DNA of 64,000 bases from Hesseltinella vesiculosa (lineage: Eukaryota; Mucoromycota; Mucoromycetes; Mucorales; Cunninghamellaceae), in assembly GCA_002104935.1 (NCBI GenBank), contig MCGT01000009.1:62001-126000 (forward strand). Direction: 5' to 3'. Of this stretch, positions 56,543 through 64,000 are shown one piece after another. The notes below the pieces were generated by a model. It saw only the letters and a program-made list of their open reading frames with translations. It had not been told where the DNA came from and ran no database searches. The translations under genes and the position numbers were made by a program. Position 1 is the stretch's first letter, and each line of letters opens with the position of its first letter.

Positions 56543-57982
56543 ATGTATCGTCCCAATACAGGCGTTGACTTGAATGATTTTCCAGTGCTTGGAACTCCTC
56601 CTTCATCAAATCGATCTACGATAACACCTTCCATGTCCCCTTCCACGATGCTGCCAAATGGTACAAATGCGAGCCGAATCAGCTATGCATCCACTGCAGG
56701 TACATGACGAATAACTATACAAAATGTTGCCACTGACCATCTTGCTGTTCTTCACACATTGTTAAAGGTGGGCCGTTTAGTGGAAGCCCCTTTTCACAAC
56801 AAGGTAACGTATACCATCAGGATCCTTTGTCTGGCCGACCTAATGGACTTTCTACAGCAGCAAACTTGGCTCAACAGCGACCTTTCACTATGGATGATTT
56901 TCCAGCCCTACGAAGCAATGACAGCGCATTTCTAAAGCAGCAATCTCCAGCTGATGCTTGGGGTCCTGATCTGGATGGACCAAGTAGCAATCCAATGTCT
57001 TCCTTGAACGGTAATCTCCCATTTTGGGTGAAGGATCAACTCACAATCTTTTTTTTTTTAATTCGATGAAGGCAATTCAAAACATTTTGGTGGAAAATCG
57101 GACAGCCTACCTGCTTCACATTTACCTCAAGATAGCTTGGACAGCGTTCCGTTCCGTAGCCAGCTTGATCAAGACAAGTCGAGACCAGACGACAATAGCC
57201 ATCCTGTATCAATAGACGGGAACGCCTATGGTTTGCTTGGATTGTTAGGCGTGATTCGAATGACAGATCCTGATCGAAGCATGCTCGCTTTGGGAAGTGA
57301 TTTGACTACTCTTGGTCTAGACCTAAACACAGCAGAGTAAGCTCTTCCATTTCATGAGAAGCATCGCTGACAGTTTTTCTTCATAGCTCCATTTATTCAA
57401 CGTTTATCTCCCCATGGTCCGATACTCAAGCGCCACAAGGATTGCATGTGGAGCCTGGATACTACCTTCCGTCCTGTTACCGCAATGTTCAAGCCTCTCC
57501 TTCTGCACACCAGCGCATGCGTACCTTCTCCGATGAAATTTTGTTTTATGTATTTTATTGCATGCCAAAAGATATTGCGCAAGAAGCTGCTGCTCAGGAA
57601 CTGTAAGTGTTGCTTTCAGCTAGTGTATGAAATGGAATCGCATAAGACATCCAACTAATAACTGCACCACAGGTATGCAAGAAATTGGCGTTATCACAAG
57701 GAGCTTGGGCTGTGGTTAACGAAGGAAATCGATGAAAATGGTCGACCAGTACAAGTGTTTCGAAGAACATCGGCCAATGGAATTGACAGGGGCGTGTTCA
57801 TCTTCTTTGATCCAACAACTTGGCAAAAAGTAAAACGGGAATGGACTCTATCTTGGGACAGTATTGAAGACCGTGCACATTCATCATCTATCCCAGCCTC
57901 GTCGCAACAGCCTTCTAATAACAGCGGCAACCCCCCAACTATGCCTGGAGGCTCATTACCCAGCCGTGGCGTCATGATTTGA
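56543..57982 (+). CDS. NOT2: CCR4-NOT complex subunit Not2
   Basis: A multi-exon gene of about 400 residues, read through at least five introns. The N-terminal half is low-complexity and holds two repeats of a D-x-F-P-x-L motif (LNDFPVLGT and MDDFPALRS), then an LLGLLGVIRMTDPDRSML segment. The C-terminal NOT2/3/5 domain is joined over introns: LNTADSIYSTFISPWSD, FYVFYCMPKDIAQEAAAQE, then LYARNWRYHKELGLWLTK and a YFFDP-like IFFDPTTWQKVKREW. This is the region that binds Not5 and Not1 in the deadenylation and transcription complex. Length and layout match fungal Not2. The tail after REWTLSW is Ser/Pro-rich. Confidence 0.93.
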
Positions 57983-58274
57983 AAATAAAGAAATTTTTAC
58001 TTCACTGTTTGGTACAACCAGACTGATAGAAAAATTAAGCACAGTCGTGATGCATGCTTCTTGATGGATTTCAGACCATCTAGAAAGCGTACTCTTCTTG
58101 TGGCGACTGTCTCTCATTAAGTGGTGGCAATACAGCCGCTCCTAGCCTTACAATTTAGTGGGAAAATAGCAAAGCGGGGTGAAAGGGGTCATGCGTCACC
58201 AGCCGCATTTCGTGAGCTAAAATTCGATTCTCTTTCTTCTCTACTACGTTTCAATATCTTCCAATCCTCAAAGC
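57983..58274. other. intergenic region
   Basis: This is 292 bp between NOT2 and the penta-EF-hand gene. A poly(A)-like AATAAAG lies just after the NOT2 stop. I see no gene. Confidence 0.4.
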
Positions 58275-59011
58275 ATGACTGATTATGGTATTTTGCTCTT
58301 CGTGTAATATGTTTGCCCCGTCTAACATGCTCATTATTTTAGCCCCTGGACAAGCTACAGACATAAATCCCCAGCTTTGGACCTGGTTTAGAGCTGTCGA
58401 CACCGATGGGTCTGGGCAGCTGACTGTAGATGAGCTTCAGCGCGCGCTCATCAACGGTGACTGGTCCCCATTCAACATCAGGACCGTGCACATGATGATA
58501 AATATGTTCGATGCAGGTATGGGAACAAGTGGCATGGAAAAAAAAACGGTCAGTTGATGCCCACTCACAAACTGCCATCCTTCTTCCTCCTTTGTTACAG
58601 ACAATAGCGGTACAATTGGGTTTTCCGAATTCACTTCGTTGTGGGTGTACATTGAAGAATGGCGCCGTTGTTTTCAAACGTTTGACAGAGATGGCTCTGG
58701 GACAATTGACCGCCAGGAACTGACCCAAGCACTGCGAGCGTTTGGTTTTAACGTGTCCGAGAAGTCTGTGGCCTTTATGATTCAAAAACTTGACCGTGGA
58801 AGCCATAGCATTCCTTTTGACAGCTTTGTTCGAACCTGTGTCATTTTCAAATCCATCACTGATTCCTTCAGAGCTGTGGACACTGACCAGGATGGCTACA
58901 TCCAAATTGGTTACGATCAGGTCCCAAGAATACTGTTTCACAAGCGAGATTTATCGGCTAACCATCCTTTCTTTTTTATAGTTTTTGGATTTGGTCATCA
59001 GGCAAATCTAA
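58275..59011 (+). CDS. PEF1: penta-EF-hand calcium-binding protein (Pef1/ALG-2-like)
   Basis: Exons 58275-58287, 58343-58516, 58601-58920 and 58982-59011 encode 178 residues. Calcium loops: EF1 DTDGSGQLTVDE, EF2 DADNSGTIGFSE (joined across intron two), EF3 DRDGSGTIDRQE, EF4 weaker (LDRGSHSIPFDS), and EF5 with DTDQDGYIQIGYDQFLDL, which is completed by the last 30-nt exon. Five hands with the FxxVD spacing and the C-terminal FLDLVIRQI mark the penta-EF-hand family (ALG-2, Pef1, sorcin). These dimerise and bind targets in a calcium-dependent way, for example in ESCRT and budding processes. The N-terminus is very short, so the protein lacks the Gly/Pro-rich head of ALG-2. Confidence 0.92.
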
Positions 59012-59432
59012 TAAAGCAATATGCCCGTGCAACTATTTCATTTCCAGTGTGTTGTGCCTTGACTTCCCAGGAACATGAGCAAAAGTGATGTGTTTTTGAT
59101 TTCTGAAGCGGGATACAGTGCTGCATGGTTTCTTTCAGCAACGATACCGGCATATGTTGGCAGGCTCTGTTTAACATATCTGAGAATTACCTTGTTTCCT
59201 CACATACAAGGCAGCAGAGGCTGCACGTGAAACCTGCAACAGCTCTACAAAAAAGCTCTACACGTGAAACTTGAGAAACTGGCCAAGATGCCGGCGGAGT
59301 TTTAGCTGATTGAAAAAAAAAACTTTGGGGTGACGCTTTCCATTTTATCCCCTCTTTTTTTTTCTTCTTTTTTTTTTTTTACTTCACTTTGCACTTTCTT
59401 TCTTTGACGTTTTCTTTTTAATTTAAACTGAC
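59012..59432. other. intergenic region with paired CACGTG sites
   Basis: This is 421 bp upstream of OSH3, ending in T/C-rich leader sequence. It contains two CACGTGAAAC elements. I see no gene. Confidence 0.5.
59224..59270. promoter_or_regulatory. two CACGTGAAAC elements, 37 bp apart
   Basis: CACGTG occurs at 59224-59229 and 59261-59266, each followed by AAAC, about 165-205 bp before the OSH3 ATG. Flanking bases also repeat imperfectly (AGCTCTAC occurs between them and before the second). A pair in the same orientation suggests a bHLH or SREBP-type site; this is not proven. Confidence 0.5.
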
Positions 59433-62368
59433 ATGGAAGTGCTTCAGGTGCAACCAAGGGACACATACTTACATTATGTGTATGTTCCCACGAAAAATAC
59501 GTCAATTCTGTGGTCTTTCACGACGAAACGGAACAACATTCAGTTTGGCGTGTACAAGCGACATGGGCAGGAGCTGCCCTCTTCTTCAGAAGTTTATTTT
59601 CGGACCAATGCAGTGCGGCAATCTTCCCTTCCTCCTGGTGAATTGCTGAAAGGTAATATTAAAAATACGAAAATAAAAGACAGCGTCTGATTGTCCGTTT
59701 TTCCTACGTTTATTTTTTATTTTCGACAGGCGAAGCATCTGGCGTTTCGTCCTCGGCTATTTCTACACACTCCACGGTGTCTGCAACGAGTAGTCGCCCA
59801 AGAGCCAAGTCGATGGCTAGTGCAAAATTGCGCGAACAAGGCTTTACTGAAATTATCCCGATTCAACAGACAAATTCGAGCCAGGCCAAAATTGAAGGAT
59901 CCCTTGTTGTGCCTGAACCTGGCAATTATGTATTGGTGTTTGGTAATTTTTAGTCGCTTACTTTTGCCTGTGCAATGTTAATTCATATTTCGTTTTATAG
60001 ATAACACCTTTTCTCGTAATACGCCAAAGATTCTGACGCTTTCTGTGACATTATCGGAAGGCTCGACGGAATCTGTCAATGGAAGTGGAGGAAATGCCAG
60101 CGCTCCGTCTGATTTAACTGGCTGGCTATTGAAGAAAAGAAGAAAGAAAATGCAAGGTTGGGCGAAGCGTTGGTTCTCCCTCTCTGCAAGCGGTGTATTG
60201 TCCTATTCTACTTCGCCAACCGGTGTTCCTCGAGGTATGATTCAAGTCCGCATTTCAAGTATCTCCATCCAACCAAAGACAAAGGCCATCCACATCGACT
60301 CTGGCACCAATATTTATCACCTGAAAGCCCTGACTCAAGAAGACCATGAGATGTGGACGAAGCATCTGAAAAAGCACAGGGCTTCTGGCTTGGAAACCGA
60401 GGTGGAGAGTTTTCAAGAATGGAAGCAGAAGCGTCAATCTCGCCATGTGTCGGCCATTGCTAAGGATAAAGCCCGAGTGGATGTCTCCCGTGGGATTCAA
60501 GGCAGCTCCCAGCTGAAGGAAAAGATGGAACAGTTTGAACAATGGATCCAGGCTCAAAAGCAAGAACACGATGGTGCAGACTGGTTAGTTTCACTGGGCA
60601 AATTGAAGCATGATTTGGAAATGGCAGTCGAGTGTCAAGATCAGCAATGGCGGGTTGTGGAAGAGACCGTCCTTGATTCTGGCAACAGAACTCCCAACCT
60701 GATGTCCCCCGTTCGTTTGTCTTTCAATCCTGATATGGCTACTACCGGCGAAATATTGGATACCGAATGTGACTATCCTCCTAGTGTTATGTCGCGGGAT
60801 TCCATTGTGTCTGATGAGTTTTATGATGCTGAAGATATTGAACTCAGTGGTGATGATGCCGATGCTGAAGAAGTGGTGGAAGTGGTGGATGCTGCTGAAT
60901 CGTCTGAAGAAGAATTGGAACACGAAGAGGAAGAAGAGGAAGAAGAATCCTCTGAACAGGGTAAGTTTCTCAAGTGTTATAGGAGAAAGGTTTATTCATC
61001 GGTTATCGGCTCGTTTAGAAATCAAGGACTGGACTCAACAGCAATTAGACTGCCCCATTCGCCGTCCCCGACTTCCATCCCCTGCCGTTGGCGACGTTGG
61101 CTCGGCCCTGTCCGTTTTCCGTAAGAACGTTGGCAAAGATTTGTCTACCATTGCCATGCCTGTCAGTATGAACGAACCCATCAATATGCTGCAAAAAGCT
61201 TGTGAAGAATTGGAGTATTCTGAACTTTTGGATAAGGCTCGCTCGCTGGATTCGCCCATGGAACGCTTAATGTATGTCACTGTGTTTGCCATTACAAGCT
61301 ATACCTCGACTCAATACCGCACAGGACGAAAGGTAGGTCATGAAGCTCAGTGGAGAAGTAACTTATCACCCATTCCTCTTAGCCTTTCAATCCCATGATG
61401 ACTGAAACCTACGAAAGCATTCGCCCAGACAAAGGCTTCCGTTACGTTGCTGAAAAGGTGAGCCACAACCCGCTGATTATTGCAGCCCATGCCGAATCAA
61501 AAAATTACCAATACTGGCAATGTACAAAAATTAAAAGCAAGTTTTGGGGTAAATCCATGGTAAGCAAAAATAGATATAAAAAACGTGGCCCATTGACCAT
61601 TCTTTTTTTTTTTTTTTCATTCAGGAATTCATGACGGAAGGTGTATTTCATGTGGTTCTTGATGGACACGATGACCACTTTACTTACAGCAAACCCAGTA
61701 GTTGGATGCGAAACATGATTGCCGGTGAAAAATATCTGGAGCACGCAGGGGAAATGAAGGTTGTAAATCAGCACACAGGTGATTATGCCATCGTCGTCTT
61801 CAAAGAAGGTACCGGTGGTGGCCTCTTTGGTGCCCCTACAAACAGAAACGACATCGTGGCCACGTTTTACACCAAGCAAGGGAAGAAGGTCAAGCGTGTC
61901 GTTGGCAAGTGGAGTGACAAACTGACTGAAGAAATTGACATGAACAAGCGACAGTTGGCGGTTCTCTGGACAGCCAATTCTCCCGGTCTAGAAGACTACG
62001 CCAAATATTATGGGTTCACAAGATATTGCATGGAGCTCAATGAAATCACTTCCCTGGAAAAGGACAAGCTGCCTGTCACAGACACTCGGTATCGCCCCGA
62101 TCAACGGCTGTATGAAAATGGTCAAGTTGATGAAGCTGATGCCGAAAAACAGCGCATTGAACAAAAGCAGCGCGAACGACGCAAAGAATTTGAACAATCT
62201 GGCGTCACCTGGTCACCTCGTTGGTTTGAACTCAAGGACGACCCTTTCAACGATCCTGCATTCATTTCTCCTGAGAATGAAGCGCCCAAGTCCTGGACCT
62301 TTAACAAGGAGTACTGGCGCGCTCGCGAAACCGGCCAATGGCCTGCAGATATGTTTGAATTGTGGTAA
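59433..62368 (+). CDS. OSH3: oxysterol-binding protein Osh3-like (GOLD + PH + ORD)
   Basis: Six exons (59433-59652, 59730-59942, 60001-60960, 61019-61332, 61383-61559, 61625-62368) encode 875 residues. An N-terminal GOLD-like segment ([18 protein letters not shown], later GNYVLVFDNTFSR) is followed by a PH domain ([20 protein letters not shown]). An acidic linker with Glu/Asp runs precedes the C-terminal ORD. The usual EQVSHHPP signature reads EKVSHNPL at residues 593-600, with His597-Asn598 instead of His-His. The later blocks [27 protein letters not shown] and the [20 protein letters not shown] region are typical. GOLD+PH+ORD is the Osh3 plan; it acts at ER contact sites in PI4P and sterol transfer. 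Confidence 0.92.
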
Positions 62369-62520
62369 AAAAAGCACCCTTTCTCTGAAATAAACACTAC
62401 TTGCAAATGTTCCTTGGTGTGAAACGATGAAACAAAAAAAAAAAAAAAGTAGAATGTCTTTTGCTATTTTTGGTTTAATGCTTGTTCTAGTAGGAAATGA
62501 TAACGAAAAGATAAACACTT

Positions 62521-64000
62521 CTACCATTCTATATCGTCGACGTCGTCTTCAGAGTCTGCATCATCAGATGAAGTTTCGTATTCATCGTTTGCTGCTGGAA
62601 TCATGGCACTGTTCGCTCCAGAATTAAATAGCTGATCCAATGATGGGAGAGGCGTGATGGCAAAGGATTTGGGATGGACTTCAAAGCTTGTGCTTCGCGC
62701 TGTTTCTTCAATTTCGGTGTCTGTGGCTGTCCAGTCCATCGTTCGTTGGCCCATGTGCTCTTCAGAGTTCCTCACCTTCATTAGGCTTTCCATAAAGACG
62801 TCAAACATTGACTCCAAAGCAGGCAAGACATGTGAAGGGGCACTCAGCAGTTCTGCAGAGGCAGATTGATCGACACTTGTCCTCCTTGATTTTTGTTCAG
62901 ACATTCCCATATCCATGTACTCGTCTCGTGATTGGGCATTCCTTTGCAAATTCTCGACCTGGAGTCCTTTGAGTCGTTGCCGTTTGCCGAAGGTGCTATC
63001 GAGGAGTTTGCTGCTGTCGGTATGGCTGAGGTGGTTCTTCTCGTTTTGAGCATCCGCTTCCAGTTCTACAGATACGTTTGTACCAGCTTTAACGATGGTC
63101 ATCGTTTGGAGACGGCCCATTGGTAAGAGGCAAACCAGTCCATTCTCAGAAGCACGAGATTCGCCCTGGTTGTTGAGTTCCCCGAGTTGCCACGTCATGC
63201 CGAGGCAAGAGGTTTCGAGAGTGTGGACAAGTAAGGGGCGAGGGGAGCTAGGCTCAAATACAACAACTTGTTCATGCTGATCACAAGTGACAACGGCAAA
63301 TCGAGAGCTGGTGGGGTCCACCGACAGGAATTTGGTATTCATCTGATAGCTCCACCAAACAGTACATGAGAGAAGATTCCAAACAAAGAGATGCGTTGCT
63401 GAGCGTGCTACAAGGTAAGGTGAATCACTGACAAAGGCAAGCGATAAAATGGGGTCTGATTCGGGGGTACAGAGAGACGCTTGTACTGTGTTGTGTGTGG
63501 GGTCCCAGATCGTTAGGATGGCGCCAAAAGCAACCACAAGCATACTGCCATCAGGAGAGAAGGCAGCGGCAGAAGGAATCAGGTCACGGTACATGCCAAC
63601 GCTTCGGCAGGTCCAAATGAGGTCGTCTGAAGAAGAGCTTTGCTGTTGCGCCCAGATTTTGAACGACTTGTCAGTGGAGGTCGTGACGACCATGGGTGAG
63701 GATGCAGAGGGATGGAAGCAGCAGGAAGCGATTTGAGAGTGGTGGGGGCTATCTACACGGGTGTGAAGGACGTAGGTTTGTTGATCATGATCCCAGCGCC
63801 AAAACTTTAAAAATATTTCCTGGGTATTGATCTTGTCATCGCGTGTGTCGACAGTAGCCATCCACTCACCACCATTTGGCAAGAAGCTAACAAAGGAAAT
63901 GTGTCCACGGTCACCGCTGCTACCACGAGAATTGTTTGCGTTGGGAATCACTTCCAGATCTAGCACATGCTTGTCCATCTTGCCGTCGTAAAATTGGACA
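62521..64000 (-). CDS. NAN1: Nan1/Utp17/WDR75, WD40 ribosome biogenesis protein, 5' partial
   Basis: The C-terminal portion of a WD40 protein; the frame is open to the right edge (…QFYDGKMDKHVLDLEV…), so the start lies outside the window. Seen: FVSFLPNGGEWMATVDTRDD, LKFWRWDHD, HPSASSPMVVTTSTDKSFKI, FSPDGSMLVVAFGAILTIWD and SDSPYLVARSATHLFVWNLL. The C-terminal tail is acidic, ending DDADSEDDVDDIEW. The FLPNGGEWMATVD / LKFWRW pair is typical of WDR75/Nan1, a t-UTP subunit of the small-subunit processome needed for 18S rRNA production. OSH3 converges on it (152 bp between stops). Confidence 0.9.
   Translation of the reverse strand, partial: VQFYDGKMDKHVLDLEVIPNANNSRGSSGDRGHISFVSFLPNGGEWMATVDTRDDKINTQEIFLKFWRWDHDQQTYVLHTRVDSPHHSQIASCCFHPSASSPMVVTTSTDKSFKIWAQQQSSSSDDLIWTCRSVGMYRDLIPSAAAFSPDGSMLVVAFGAILTIWDPTHNTVQASLCTPESDPILSLAFVSDSPYLVARSATHLFVWNLLSCTVWWSYQMNTKFLSVDPTSSRFAVVTCDQHEQVVVFEPSSPRPLLVHTLETSCLGMTWQLGELNNQGESRASENGLVCLLPMGRLQTMTIVKAGTNVSVELEADAQNEKNHLSHTDSSKLLDSTFGKRQRLKGLQVENLQRNAQSRDEYMDMGMSEQKSRRTSVDQSASAELLSAPSHVLPALESMFDVFMESLMKVRNSEEHMGQRTMDWTATDTEIEETARSTSFEVHPKSFAITPLPSLDQLFNSGANSAMIPAANDEYETSSDDADSEDDVDDIEW

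Overview
This window looks like nuclear DNA of a filamentous fungus, most likely Mucoromycota (Mucorales-like). Genes are split by short GT-AG introns (mostly 50-100 bp, many with long T tracts before the acceptor). The conserved products are fungal/opisthokont: phosphoglycerate kinase, protein kinase C, fimbrin, Sac1, Pex4, Not2, Osh3. Several unclassified reading frames (a YVRKS-type protein, an SH3 membrane protein) are of a kind I associate with mucoralean genomes. The assignment is inference from protein content. I saw no rRNA, no convincing tRNA and no CRISPR array.

Layout. 1-13.7 kb: the 3' part of a SEA4/MIOS gene, a small membrane protein, RRP17, SAC1, a HAD-fold protein with altered catalytic residues, a Kin4-like kinase, and an Oca-type protein tyrosine phosphatase-like protein whose catalytic Arg is replaced by Glu. 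13.8-17.6 kb: two small secreted peptides flank a 2.5-kb foldback (long inverted repeat) element. 17.9-31 kb: a DUF1746/Dsc4-like membrane protein, fimbrin, a four-helix membrane protein, an unknown basic protein, a Q-rich zinc-finger protein, a mitochondrial HMG-box protein, PGK1, an SDR reductase and a thiamine pyrophosphate carrier. 30.2-45 kb: PKC1, a tiny TFIIIC subunit, a G-alpha subunit, an alpha/beta hydrolase, IND1, fatty acid 2-hydroxylase, HID1 and a class 3 lipase. 45-52.6 kb: the accessory, repeat-rich part, with threonine aldolase, relics of two mucoralean-type genes (one split by a 340-bp insertion), tandem and dispersed repeats, and a decayed LINE reverse transcriptase. 52.9-64 kb: PEX4, IST3, an SH3 receptor-like protein, NOT2, a penta-EF-hand protein, OSH3, and the 3' part of NAN1/WDR75, which runs off the right edge.

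How genes relate. Gene order is eukaryotic, not operonic, but several functions connect. SAC1, OSH3 and the fatty acid hydroxylase act in phosphoinositide, sterol and sphingolipid metabolism at the ER. PKC1, G-alpha and fimbrin act in wall, cAMP and actin signalling. RRP17 and NAN1 act in ribosome biogenesis. IND1, TPC1 and the HMG-box protein are mitochondrial.

The best candidates for something new are the foldback element with near-identical outer arms and diverged inner arms, its sequence link to the dispersed repeats at 45-51 kb, the YVRKS relic, and the two apparent pseudo-phosphatases. Intron joins were worked out by hand from splice sites and reading phase. Where exon coordinates are given, the phases agree.
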